Positions 11,554-22,534 of a stretch of DNA of 64,000 nt are shown here, in pieces. Made by a program: the position numbers and the translations under genes. The first letter of the stretch is position 1, and each line of letters starts with the position of its first letter. The stretch comes from Beta vulgaris subsp. vulgaris (Eukaryota > Streptophyta > Magnoliopsida > Caryophyllales > Amaranthaceae), in assembly GCF_026745355.1 (NCBI RefSeq), contig NC_079208.1:52871776-52935775 (forward strand), written 5' to 3'. The notes beneath the pieces were generated by a model. The model did not search any database. It was not told where the DNA came from and saw only the letters and a list, made by a program, of their open reading frames with translations.

Positions 11554-12501
11554 CCCCCTCAATTTTTACGGGGTGAAACAACGGATAAATTGATACGATG
11601 TTTAGTAAACAAGTCAGTAGATAGGCCCTTAGTAAAAATGTCTGCAACCTGAGACTGAGTAGGAACATGTCGAACAATAAGTCCTCCCTTGGCAACCATT
11701 TCTCGAACAAAGTGATAGTCACATCATATGTTTGCTACGATCATGATGAACTGGGTTAACAGTAAGATAAGTAGCAGATACATTATCACAATAGACAATC
11801 ACAGGACGACGGAGAAATTGGCCAATGTCAGCAAGAAGTTGCTTGAGCCAAATAGTTTTTGCAGCTGTGTAGGCAACATCCCTGTATTCAGCTTCAATGG
11901 AGGATTTGGAGACAGTAGGTTGCTTTTTAGAACGCCAGGAAATTAAATTCTTCCCAAGAAAAACAGCATAACCAGTAGTAGAACGTCGTGTTTCAGGACA
12001 TCCTGCCCAATCTGCGTCAGAATAGGCAACAACCATAGTAGTAGAGCTGTCTATATAAAGACCATAATCCAAAGTTCCCTGCAGATATCTGAAAATTCTT
12101 TTCACAGCATGAGGGTGAGTAGTACGAGGAGCATGCATAAACTGAGACACCATATTAATAGCATAAGCAATATCAGGACAAGTCATAATTAAGTACTGCA
12201 ATGCACCGACCATACTACGATAATTTGTGGGATCAGCAAGAAGTTCTCCATCAAGCAGAGACAATGTTACTCTAGAAACAACAGGAGTGGTAACTGGTTT
12301 AACAGTATGAAGATGGAATTTACGAAGTAAATCAGAAACATACTTATGTTGAGACAAAAATAAACCTGAGGGAGTACGCACAACCTGCACACCTGACAAG
12401 TAATGAAGATCCCCTAAATCCTTCATAGCAAATTGAATGCGATAATGCGATAATCGGACGCTTAGGCCCATCCGATGCAAATTGGGCTTTACCCAAAACA
12501 T
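11554..12501 (-). pseudogene. Copia polyprotein remnant (late RT and RNase H)
   Basis: The open frame of 260 codons begins just before the retrotransposon motif 'MKDLGDLHYLSG' and covers the end of reverse transcriptase ('TCPDIAYAINMVSQF') and RNase H ('YSDADWAGC', 'SKSSIEAEYRDVA', 'VYCDNVSATYL'). These hold the D, E and D positions expected of the RNase H fold. The upstream YVDD-containing catalytic half is missing: similarity stops near 12460-12470 and unrelated C/T-rich DNA follows. Near 11720 the frame is broken and continues in another frame to the polypurine tract (11554-11560). It cannot encode a working element. Confidence 0.9.
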
Positions 12502-13950
12502 TTTTAGCCCCAGCGCCCAACGACATTATTCGTCATATTGGAGCCCTAAGTTACATGCAAAAAAACCTCTCTCTTCTCTCTCACCTGCAAACTCGTTGTT
12601 GCTCACCCAACGGCATTATCTCGTTCGCGCTCCCTCACCCTCGCCGGCGATGTTGCTTCTCCGGCGAACTCAAGACCTCTCCAACGACGTTGTAGATTCG
12701 CACTTTCTCTCTCTCATTCTCGGTGCGTGCAACTTTCTCTCTCTCATTCTCGGTGCATGCGACGTTGCTTCTCCGCCCCACTTCGCCAGCATTCTCTCTC
12801 TCACTGGTGCCACTTCATCGCACTCTCTCTCTCTTGTCGGTATGGTGCCGACTCACTCTCTTTCTCTCTTTCATTTGGTGGTCGGACTCGCTCTCTTTCT
12901 CTCTCACTTGGCGTCGCTTACGCTGACCTGCCACCGCCGCTGTCGGTGCCGCTGTGGGAATGTATGTAATTCTTGTTTTTTAAAAAAAAAAATTTGTAAT
13001 AATTTACATTAATCATGTATTTTCAAGTTATCTTAATTTTGTTTAGGGGTGGCTTTGAATAATATTAGTTCTAATTTTTGTTAAGGGGTTAAAATTAGAA
13101 TTCAAATCATGATAAACATGTGTGAAATAATTTTGAGATTGAATTTAGGATGTTTGTAGCTTATGAATTTGAATTTGTATAGTTTGTGTAGTGTATAGTT
13201 TCTTGAATACTCACTTTAGAATTATGTGTTTCGATTATGAGTTAGAATTCTTGAATGCTCACTTTAGAATTATGTGTTTTGATTATGAGTTAGAATTCTT
13301 GAATGCTCACTTTAGAATTTGAAACTTATGTCATTCCTTTACATTGTACTTCAGTTGTCACCTTAGTGCTCGTCGGTTTTCCAGTTCTCCAAGCTCGTGT
13401 CGTTGTGCTTGTCTTCGCTGCTCCTTCAGAGCAGAGGTATGTATTATACCTTTTGTTATTTTTTGTTTTACGTTAATGTAACCATTAGTTTGGATTTGTG
13501 GATTTGTTTATGTGAATTGTTTGGTTATTATGTGATTGGGAAAGTATATGTTGAATCATAACCAAACCTATATGGACATATATACCTTAATGGGGTGGGG
13601 AGGAAAATCTAAGGAATGGATTGGTTTGTGTTGTGTTGTTTTATTGCAATGTGCATCATTTGCCTAGATACCCGTTCGAGGCTTACTCGTTAGGAGTAAG
13701 CAAGTCTTGAATAGTCCCCTGTTTGGGACTGTCTTTGAGTTTCTTATCTCACTTAGGATGTGAATGAATGTTTGATTTTCGATTCTAAGAAAGATCCCGC
13801 TCATTTCCCTAAGCGTTCTTTGGGTACATATGTTGATAGTTTAACTACTATCTTCATCGTGTACTTGGAGAACTATAGGGAAGTGCTGTCGGATTTTTCT
13901 TAGAATTGAAAACCAAATGTTTATTCACTAGTGAGATGAGAAACTCAAGG
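12502..13950 (+). repeat. CACTA-related non-coding sequence with C/T-rich leader
   Basis: About 13650-13930 matches, in inverted orientation, 59780-60040, which lies between the 5' end and transposase gene of the CACTA element below. Shared blocks include 'tgcctagatacccgttc', 'taggagtaag' and 'gtacttggagaact'. The preceding 12540-13440 is rich in CTCTCT and may be the leader of that related element. Its long open frames (12482-13012) are low-complexity. A 50-bp unit is repeated about 2.4 times at 13199-13320. No terminal CACTA motif was found. Confidence 0.5.
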
Positions 13951-14084
13951 ATGGGTTAACCACTAAATGGATTAAACTACGACATAGAATTTCAAAAACT
14001 AACTCGACAATCATATCGAATGAATTAAAGTAGCCACTAAATGAATTAAACTACTCTCTCTTTACAAGGCAAACACCAACACAT

Positions 14085-14196
14085 TGGCTGGTAAGGCATG
14101 CATAGCATGCTAAGGAAATACCCCAACATAATGCTGGGGGTAAGGATTGAACCCCTGACTTCAGGGGCCAAGGGGGAGCGCTCTACCAACTTGAGC
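14085..14196 (-). mobile_element. tRNA-derived SINE, 3'-truncated copy
   Basis: On the minus strand the head reads GGAGTTAGCTCAAGTTGGTA (A-box region), then GAGCGC, then GGTTCAATCC (B box). The tail 'attatgttggggtatttcct' matches the copy at 40987-41170. Similarity stops after 'ggtgtttgcc'. No TSD was found. It is not counted as a functional tRNA gene because the arms do not close into a cloverleaf and the sequence continues with SINE body. Confidence 0.75.
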
Positions 14197-14300
14197 TAAC
14201 TCCTATCCTTTTAGTTAATTGGCCTATGAACCACTTTTATTTGGTATTTATATTTATTTAATACAATGTACTCAATATTCTCTCTTCTCATATAATGTTA

Positions 14301-15119
14301 CTAGCAATTTATGCAGCGTGCCTCACTTTTTTAGAACATAACTTATAACTTTTTTGGGCATAAACAAAGGTAAAATTTGAACATTAAACATGTTTTTTGA
14401 GCTAGTTAATTTTGTTGATTAAACCTATATCACTTAACCAAATCCTTCTTTTATTATTTATGTTATTTATACTTTGTTTAAGATTTTTAAAATTAAAACT
14501 GATGAGCGACAAAAGAATGCTACGCAGATTTATTGAGAATTTCTTATATTTTTATCAACAAAGTATTTTGTTTTAATTAAATCATTTCACTTTGTTAATT
14601 TATAAAAGAATGTTACGCAGATTTATTGAGAATTTTATTTATACTTTGTTTAAGATTTTCCTTTTTGATTTACTACTTGATTGTGTATTGATTGGTCAAA
14701 TATTTGATTGATATAATTTTCTTTGTTAATTTTTTTATGCTAGATTTGAGTTTGATTTTCTTTCATCTTTTTTTGGAGTAGTTGATTTACTAAGGAATAA
14801 TTAAGTAATTTTATTGGGGGACACCATAGCCTCCCGCCCGCGTCCGGAACCTCTAGATCGAGTTTTAGTGAAACTCTACAAGGTAGAGTTGTATCTGAGC
14901 CATACATTTTAAAATCAAAGGCTTATATTGGTGGAATGAAAAAATTTAGGGATGGATTTTGATGAGATAAAATAGGAGGGATTTTGGAAAGAGAATATGT
15001 GAGTCATTGATTTTTTATTCAATGGTTGATATTGCTCAAACTCTACCTTGTAGAGTTATTTTACAACTCTAGAGGATCCAAACACCTCCCCCCCCCCCCT
15101 TTCCCTTATATAAACGAGA
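14301..15119 (-). mobile_element. Non-autonomous Helitron (H4), interrupted by a MITE
   Basis: The minus-strand 5' end TCTCGTTTATATAAGGGAAA follows A, and the 3' end CTAG precedes T at 14300, with a degenerate GCACGC-type hairpin before it. The typical 5' motif 'gggacaccatagc...tcccttatat' is split by the MITE at 14839-15084 and becomes normal if that is removed. Confidence 0.7.
14839..15084. mobile_element. MITE with GGATCCTCTAGAGTT ends (copy A)
   Basis: The inverted ends contain GGAACCTCTAGA and TCTAGAGGATCC. A second inverted pair 'actctacaaggtagagtt' lies just inside. Flanks CCTCCCGCC (14830-14838) and CCTCCCCCC (15085-15093) look like a 9-bp duplication with one change. It is about 246 bp. 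Copy B is at 48409-48650. Confidence 0.7.
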
Positions 15120-15346
15120 TTTGGTTAGTGCAGGTGGACCCAAAAAATATACTCTCTCTCCTGTTGCCTAAAATATTGTGTCTATATTATTTAGATAGAA
15201 TTTCAAGAAACAAGGGAAAGTAGTCATTAAATGAATTAAGTTGGTCGATGAATATATCAATTTGGTCACTGGATAGATTAAACTAGTCATTATATTTAGA
15301 AAGGTGATCCATGTTCTTTCTAAAGTTGGATTTGGATCGTGCCTAA

Positions 15347-15612
15347 TCTATTCTAATATGTTAAAAGGCATTCCTCAACAAGGAACTACACCACATGACA
15401 CTATCACTTAAAGTGTTTACCTAAAGTAAACACACATACAATAAAAAAAAAAAGAAAATGCATTTTATAAGATTTAATCCCATGACCGCAAAGATTATAC
15501 ACGTAAGGTTTTAACCATCAAACCAAGCAACGTTTGGTGTTATATTTATGAAGTAAAATATTAATAAATGAAAATTATAATTACTCGGGACATAGCCCGG
15601 ACCTATAACTAA
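15347..15612 (+). mobile_element. Small non-autonomous Helitron (H8)
   Basis: It starts TCTATTCTAATATGTTAAAA after A and ends hairpin CGGG-ACATAG-CCCGG, eight bases, CTAA, then T. It is 266 bp. A tRNA-like segment with B-box-like GGGATTAAATC is on the minus strand (about 15476-15532). Confidence 0.75.
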
Positions 15613-16522
15613 TTTTAAACTAAAAGTAGACAGTTTCTTACAAGACCAGATACTTGATATTGTAACTTTTCTAAAAACTATACTCTCTCTATACTAAAAT
15701 AGACGTAGCACACTTGTCAATACATAAAATATACAATTTATCCTTTAATTTTATTCATATTCTCTTCATCTAATATTAATTAATTGGCTTAAAGTTTTAA
15801 GAATTTAATTTGGCTTCATATCATAATACTAATACTCCCATTACCACATAATATAGTGTTTGCTTCTTTTTTTCACTGTCTCCAAAGCATATATTGGATC
15901 TTCGATATTTTCAATTTCATATTAATATAAAAATAGTTCCTCCTTTTTTCTAGTTTTGTTCCATAGTGACCTTTTGGCACTATTCATCTAATATAGTTTG
16001 ACCATCTTTGGTTCTTCTTTTGTAAGGAAAAATTTAGTCAAATGGGATATTATTAGATTCATCCCATTATATACTTTCCACTATTAATTTTCATTATTAT
16101 TTTACTCATATAAAATTAGAAATATTAAAAATCTCAATTGTGCATAATTTCACACCGCTCATTTCTTTTTTGTCCCCCTCTCCAATGCAAACCCCAAACT
16201 TCTTTTATAGTAAGGGGCTGCCATGAATGCTTTTGTCCATTGTATTTTACTCTTAATTTAAGCCTTCAATTTGTTTTTTAGTATTGAGTACTGTGTTCTT
16301 GTTTTTCACTTTATCTTTCTCCTTTTTGTCCTCTGTTTTCAATAATTCTCCATCTTTTGTGATGATTTTTGTCCTTCTCCTGGGATTAGCTTACCCCCCC
16401 TGTTGTTCTTACTCCCTCGTGTTTATCATGGAGGGTTTGTTTGTTTGGTGTTCTTTTGTGCTTGTTGTGTATAGATCTAGGGATACAAATTTAGAAGCTT
16501 TGTCTTGCAAGTTTGTGGAACT
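15613..16522. other. AT-rich intergenic DNA, no gene seen
   Basis: A one-sided Stowaway-like end occurs near 15680 with no partner. The open frame 16284-16547 is low in complexity and runs into the next transposon, so I do not call it a gene. Confidence 0.5.
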
Positions 16523-17243
16523 GGAAAAATTGACAATAGAGGTCTGATTTTTGGGTGATAATTTTTAAAAGATATGTACTATTGATTAACCTGTGTAGGT
16601 CCTAACTTTAGGAGGTCTTAACTTTTAGCGGGCCTTAGTGACTTAAAACTGGCTTAATAGGTCATCACTTGTAAAACTTGGGTCACATCAGAAGGGTTAA
16701 TTGAGGGAGGGATGTAGGAACTAGGTGAGATTAAAAAAAAAACCTTCAGTTTTAAGACTATGTTTAGTTCACCTGAAATTTTCTGATCTGAACTTATCTG
16801 ATCTGATCTGAACTTATTTTTTCTGATCTGATCTGATTTGAACTTATTTTTTCTGATTACAAGATCTTATCTTTTAGATTTTTCTCAATATATAAGAAAA
16901 AATATAGTCATGTGGGGTCTTGTTTGATTCGTCTCAATGAGTACTTTATTAATATTCAATTATTATAATTTTTATTAATATGTAATGAAAGATATAATGA
17001 TTTTTAAATATAAGCATAATCTGAACTGATCTGATCTGATCTGATCTGAACTTATTTTTTCTGATCTGATCTGATCTGATTAGATCTGAAATAAGCAAAA
17101 ATAAGGTGAACTGAACATAGCCTAAGTCGTCGAGGCCCGCTAAAAGTTAAGACCCCTAAAGTTGGGACCTATACAAATTAATCAATAGTTCAAACCTTTT
17201 AAAAATTATCACCCAAAGTTCAGACTCTATTGTCAATTTTTCC
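16523..17243. mobile_element. Mutator-like MITE with long inverted arms, split by a Harbinger MITE
   Basis: A perfect 10-bp repeat TTGTGGAACT flanks it (16513-16522 and 17244-17253). Ends read GGAAAAATTGACAATAGAG on both sides. Arms extend about 16523-16640 and 17130-17243. It shares its first ten bases with the element at 10478-11217, so both may be moved by one transposase. Confidence 0.85.
16756..17122. mobile_element. PIF/Harbinger (Tourist-like) MITE
   Basis: Ends are GACTATGTTTAGTTCACCT and, inverted, GGCTATGTTCAGTTCACCT. The TSD is TAA (16753-16755 and 17123-17125). The interior is dominated by a CTGATCTGAACTTATTTTTT-type repeat. It is nested in the Mutator-like MITE. Confidence 0.85.
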
Positions 17244-17253
17244 TTGTGGAACT

Positions 17254-17964
17254 AGTGGAAGGTTGGTCCAGGGATGCCGATCTCGAGAACCATTCATGTA
17301 TTATCAACCAAAAGATGTTACACCAACAAAGCTCTGATGAAAAAGATGCAAATCGATCACACATGAGACTGAAGCTGATCAAAACTCAGAAGTCATGATA
17401 ATCTTAGGTTTTTAAATTTTAATACTTCCTGCACCTGAGCATTTTTACTCCCTTCTTCAACTGATCAGCAGCCAGAGCACCATACTTGAATAATGATGTA
17501 TGATCACTCTGTTCTTGTTTATAATAAATGCTGAAAATGAATCACGATGGTGTGTCATCGTAATCATAATCAACATATAAGCAATAAGTTGATCTAATAT
17601 TTATTATTGTGATACCCCTAGTTCAATGATTTTCTGTTATTGAATCATGGTTGTTATGTTGGAAATATTTGGTTCAACCGAGGTGCAACATGGTACAAAG
17701 ACACCAATTGATAACTAGGCCTTTTATGTTCCAATCTTGCAAACTTCAAAGATCCATTATAAGTGTTTAGATATCCAACAAAACAACCTCTCTATCATGT
17801 TAAAGAAAAAAAGGCAGACATTATACTATCCTCTTCACTCTGCGAAATTGCGAATTACAAATATAATCAAAAGTATAACTGCTCCTTTGCAGGATTTATT
17901 GTACGATGGATACATATAATAAAACCCCTAAAAGATCTAACTTAATAAAAATAAAGGTCCGTTG
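17254..17964. other. Region downstream of the G-gamma gene
   Basis: This probably includes the 3' UTR of the minus-strand G-gamma gene near 17700-17964. No other gene is seen. Confidence 0.4.
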
Positions 17965-20900
17965 TTATTGGCAACAAGAACAACAACAATCTAGAACACA
18001 ATTGGAGCAAAGCTTTGCCTTACAGCAATTACTAGAGCACAGCTTCAGTAAGCAGCATTTCTGAGAAAAACATGAACAACCTTTAAAACCACAACAACAT
18101 TTAGGACAACAGTTCTCTCTCAGACAACAGTGCTTTTTCCGAGCTTGCTGTTGATGTTCCTTATCTGATCGACAGCATCCACTGAAACAGCAATTCCACG
18201 ACGATTCAAAACACAAATTTTTCCTGGTCATAATTTCAGATATTAATACTCTACGAAGATCAGGATTCTCGCACATTTTCAGTAACGCTTGCACATATGC
18301 AGGTAAGTGACTGGACACAGATTTGTACAGCAAAGGAATGGACATTAGTTTGAATAGCTGGATGGTCTTTCTACTATCTGCTAAGATTATGGATGTTCAA
18401 ACTTAAAAGTAAAACGCTGTATCTAGATAAAAAACCATTATTACTTAGGTTCTATTTGATTGATTAAATAGAAAAAAATATCAACGGAAAATGATTATCC
18501 ATGATAAATCAAAGGAAAACACGATTGTAATTTTAGTTTTCTATTGTTTGGTTCCTTGCAGGAAAAGATAGATAAAAGAGTGAATATGGAAGGGAGGGAA
18601 GAAAAAGGAAGGTAAAGAATAGAGTGGAAATTGTGACATTGGATGTGGCTCCATTGTAATTAAAAATGTTATACACCCTTAGGAGAACTATTTTTTCACC
18701 CAAATCTTTTGGAGAATGTTTTAAACATTCCCTCATAGAAGTAGAAGGCTTTTATTTCTCCCATCTTTCGGCTAATCAGCTATGAGAACTGTACGCTTTG
18801 TTCTTTTTATCTTCAAAATTTTAAGTTTCAGGAAAGATAAAGTTAGATAAAGAAAACCAAGTTTAATTACAACTATATAAAGTTCATTTCAGAAAGATCA
18901 GATAGGCATTAGTCAGGTGAAAGGAACAAAGACTCAAGGTGTGGGTTATACTAGAAGATGAACTGGATCTTACCAACATGCGTAGAACAATCTAAATATA
19001 CCGTATATACACAATCACGGATTTAAAAATAAAATGAACAGTACCTGATTCTCCTCCATGAACACGAACAACCTGACTGGTTAGAGTTAGACTTCTGATA
19101 TCTGCAGACATCACGAAAATCAGTTCAATTCCATGTCAATATTCAATGAAAGCACAAGAAACCATTGTTAAGATGATCATATACTCTGCAACAAAGGGAT
19201 CTGGTTTTGCTGCTACAAAGTCATTAATCCTGTCAGAATTACATCGAAGAAAAATATCAGAGACAGAGAGATTAACAGCTCGAAAACAGATAAAGGACCA
19301 TAACATGAATTATGAGACTAATTAAGACTGCAAAATTATCCTAATCAGCCGGTCAATGAGCCATACATACTCTTCGCAGCACCTAGAAGTAGGTTGAACT
19401 TTCTCAAGTGACTTCAACTCCTCCTGTTTATCATAAGAGCATCAGTAGCTATGTCAAATATATCATTTACAAATGGAAGTCCACACATTATGTATGTACA
19501 TGATGTCCAAAAAGAAAATAATGTTAGCATCACATTTTCACTTGTAACCTATTTACTCATACTTGTCTCCAAGTCTGAGACTCAGATATGTTGTGAAAAA
19601 AATTAATATTACGGGTCAAAAGAAATTGTCAAGTGTCCATAACCGAGTTGGAGAGTATTCACTATAGTGTGATTGTTCGAAAGATTTGCTGCTGTTCAAC
19701 TAGCATTCTTTTATAAGTGTTTCCTTTGCACAAATGTCAAATTTGCACCAATAACTCATAGTGGAAACGCTATGTTCTTTCCAAAAACTACCACTTACTG
19801 GCAGCCATGTCCATGATCTTTGTAATCAGTCTCCCTTGCAGAGACAGAGAAGACCAAACTTTGAAAATTAAATATGCTTAAAACTGTAAAAACAAAACTA
19901 GCAATTCCCATTATTGTATATTTAGTGGTTCAGCTCTAAAACAGGTACAATTAACAGAATCAAGTACAGCTTAAATCATCACATAATACATCCTCACATT
20001 CCTTAAGAAGATTTTTCTTCAAGACTTAACCACATCATTTGTTTTTACGTATTCAAGGCTGAAATTATAGAAACTACAAACAACCTAATAATTTGGTCGC
20101 ACATAATTCCTCATCATAGGATCATTCAGAAAACTCCCACTGTTGGTTGCCATGAACAGGCTCCTTTCCCTTACTTACTCCGCGCCTCTCAGGCTTCTGA
20201 ACCCTGCGGCTGGGAGTTTCCCTTAAGTCTTCTATTTCCATGTGGACACCTGGATCATTGCTAGTGTAGGAAGCATCGAGCATGATCGAGTTGTTCACAG
20301 CCTGGCAGTTGCTGTTTACATAGGTGTCCGAACCTTCAGCTGGCTGATCATCATCAGGGAACGCCTTATGTTGGTCATGCTGCTTCTGATGTTGATCCAA
20401 CACTTCACCCTTCATGGTGGCCCCTGTGTTGGTCCCAGCAATCGTAATGATCCTAACTCCGTGTTCATCTTCATCCCCCAAGCGTGGCCCACTACCTCCT
20501 GGGTTGAAGATGTGCTGAAGATCAGTAAGGCGGGTGGTAAGTGTAGAGAATATATCTCTAATCTCGCGGTCTAATTGCTTGTGCCTCTCCCCTTCGACAG
20601 GTGGCTTTGGCTTCGGTGCCTCAGCAGACATGCCAGTTGATTTTATGGGCATTGTGAAGGCAAAGAGATATGCAAAGGCTTTTGTTTATTGTGAAGGAAA
20701 TTGGGTTTTGATGGATATGTAATATAGAATGTATGATCCGATTATATAGATGAAAATGAAGGCTTAAAGGTTTATTGGAATCAAGAAATGGAATGCCTTT
20801 AATGCCAATTCAAGTATATATTTGAAGAAAAGTCTTGTTAGATGAGGAAAAGGATTGCTTGATTCTTGGTTCATCAGAGAAAATATATACTACTATTAAT

Positions 20901-22534
20901 TATACATTTGTTACTGAAGTTAGTTTTTCTATGCTCTAAGGAGGTCGGTATTACTTTGCTACTAAAACAGCAGGAGATGAAAAATGCACAAGGGGGGTAG
21001 TGCTACTGCTCCTCAGCTACAATATAGTTTTGCTACCCTTTTTCTAACAGTAGTACTAAGGTTGTGTTTGGTTTGACGGAAAATATTTTTGAATTATTGT
21101 AAACTAGCATTTGTTTCCTGCAGGTCCGGCCCTTAGCATATCCAAGATGGGACATGGAACAGGGACTCACTTTCAAAGGGGCTCCCAAATTGAAAAAAAA
21201 AGTCTTTAGCCATAAAATACTTGAAATTGATAGTCAAAATGTATGCAAGTTAATTTCTTGAATTCAACTCTTCTTGGACTGTATCAAAAGATTTTGAAGA
21301 GGAAGTTTTAGTTTGATGCATATTTGTTCTTTCGTTTGCTTGCATATTTTAGTGGATTCTTGATCTATGTTTCAATATTAGCACAGGGCCTCTATATTGT
21401 TCGAGCGGGCACTGTAATCCTTGGTTCCTCACAATAAAAAGTTAGAGAAAGGATATGCAATGGAGGAGTGAAGGCGTAAAATAAGGAGGAAAAAGTGACA
21501 CTCCATCACTCAAAAAAGGAAACGTTTTTTTTATCATTGAGAAACCTAGGTGCACCAATATACAAACCAAAACAAGAAAAAATAGAGAGAATACTTTCTT
21601 TTTCAAGACCATGTTTTCTTCCAACCAAACACTCTAAATTCAAGATGGTTATACTAAGAGCAATGCCTCTTTCTTAACAAACTATTCTTTCGTTCAAAAA
21701 TAATTAAAACAGTAAATTTTTGAAATGTCCCCAAAATTTTTGTTTAGATTCCTACCAAACATAGTCTATATGAAAACGAGGGAGACCACTTCCAATAACT
21801 AGGAAAGTTTAGGTACCAAAGTCTTTTAGAGAATACATCAAGGGAACAAATCCTCATACAAGACCGTCTTTCAATAACTAATCATTTAGCACATTGACTT
21901 TTACATTCTAACTAATCATGTCAAATTAGTTTGCACACATCAAAAAAACATGCAAAAACCAAGAAAAATTAGTGAACAAATCTATGCATATGATATTTTT
22001 TTAGGTGAGATGGTAGAATTCGAATATTCCACCTTATCGCAAGAATCGAACCCTTGTCAAAAGGTAGGAGAAGGTCACCAACCAACTAGATCAACCTTGA
22101 TTTTTATCCATATATATATATATATATGGGTTATGTTATATGCAGCCCTAAGGGCTGCATATAAGACATAAATACACTACTTAAAATGGAAATAAATTGT
22201 GAATTTATAAAAAAAAATTGCATCAACTGATATAATAAATGATCATTTAATGCAACTTATTTCCATTTTAGCTTCTTATATACAACTCTTCGGACTGTAT
22301 ATAGCTATTCCATGTATATATATATATATATAGAATGTGCCTTAATCTATACCATGCAATGTATACATTAAGAAATAAGCTTCAATTCGAAGAAAAGAAA
22401 GCGCACAAAATGAGATAATTTACCTGAAGGAAATCAATTTCTCTTTCTAAAACCTGAAGTTTAGCCTGATGACGACGTTTAGCATACAAGTCAATGTAAC
22501 CGGGAGGTGACTTTGGCATAGGCTGTTCCGCCAT
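17965..22534 (-). CDS. GG3: Heterotrimeric G-protein gamma subunit, type C (AGG3/GS3/DEP1-like)
   Basis: Gamma subunits dimerise with G-beta at the plasma membrane; type C forms carry a long Cys-rich tail and in other plants control organ and seed size. Minus-strand exons, all with GT-AG borders and matching phases: 22424-22534, 19371-19423, 19185-19229, 19045-19101 and 17965-18223, giving 174 residues. Exon 1 encodes 'MAEQPMPKSPPGYIDLYAKR' and starts the coiled coil ('LEREIDFLQ'); exon 2 gives 'EELKSLEKVQPTSRC'; exon 3 gives 'INDFVAAKPDPF', the conserved gamma-domain end. The last 85 residues are rich in CC and CCC groups. The first intron is 3.0 kb and holds another gene and several transposons. 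The first ATG is used because it opens the conserved N terminus. The family assignment is firm; the symbol is by homology. Confidence 0.88.
20122..20652 (-). CDS. Conserved plant protein of unknown function, nested in G-gamma intron 1
   Basis: A single-exon frame of 176 codons lies wholly inside intron 1 of the gamma-subunit gene on the same strand. The sequence is of normal complexity. An amphipathic stretch (about residues 22-46, 'RHKQLDREIRDIFSTLTTRL') suggests a helix, followed by 'DEHGVRIITIAGTNTGATMK', a Gln/His/Asp-rich linker and 'TYVNSNCQAVNNSIM'. There is no signal peptide or membrane segment. A second Met at residue 8 (MSAEAP) could be the start. A TATA-like CTATATAAT lies 89 bases upstream of the ATG. 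I recall similar blocks in plant proteins of unknown role but cannot name the family. The lack of introns allows either a retrocopy or an intron-free gene; no poly-A remnant is seen. Confidence 0.7.
   Translation of the reverse strand: MPIKSTGMSAEAPKPKPPVEGERHKQLDREIRDIFSTLTTRLTDLQHIFNPGGSGPRLGDEDEHGVRIITIAGTNTGATMKGEVLDQHQKQHDQHKAFPDDDQPAEGSDTYVNSNCQAVNNSIMLDASYTSNDPGVHMEIEDLRETPSRRVQKPERRGVSKGKEPVHGNQQWEFSE
20741..20749 (-). promoter_or_regulatory. Candidate TATA box of the intron-nested gene
   Basis: CTATATAAT on the minus strand is 89 bases before the ATG at 20652. The spacing would leave a 5' UTR of about 55-60 bases. Confidence 0.45.
21060..21634. mobile_element. Possible PIF/Harbinger-like MITE in G-gamma intron 1
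   Basis: The ends GGTTGTGTTTGGTTTGA and GAGTGTTTGGTTGGA are similar inverted repeats, and TAA flanks both sides (21057-21059 and 21635-21637). The match is imperfect and a 3-bp TSD is weak evidence. Confidence 0.45.
22000..22100 (-). mobile_element. tRNA-like SINE fragment in G-gamma intron 1
   Basis: On the minus strand 'ttgatctagttggttggtga' resembles an A-box region and GGGTTCGATTC a B box about 35 bases later. The ends are not clear. Confidence 0.5.
22128..22311. mobile_element. Palindromic MITE inserted in a TA microsatellite
   Basis: The two halves are inverted copies that meet near an AT-rich centre ('tgatataataaatgatca'). The left tip has its own 25-bp hairpin ATATGCAGCCCT-A-AGGGCTGCATAT. 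(TA)n runs lie on both sides, so the TSD cannot be measured. It is within intron 1, about 110 bp downstream of exon 1. Confidence 0.6.

Noticed and set aside
12482..13012. Plus-strand frame of 176 codons
   Set aside because: It is Ser/Leu-rich because of CTCTCT repeats; two other frames are also open across the same stretch.
14125..14196. Functional tRNA gene
   Set aside because: A and B boxes are present but the ends do not pair as an acceptor stem and a SINE body follows; a related copy with a TSD at 40987-41170 proves it is a retroposon.
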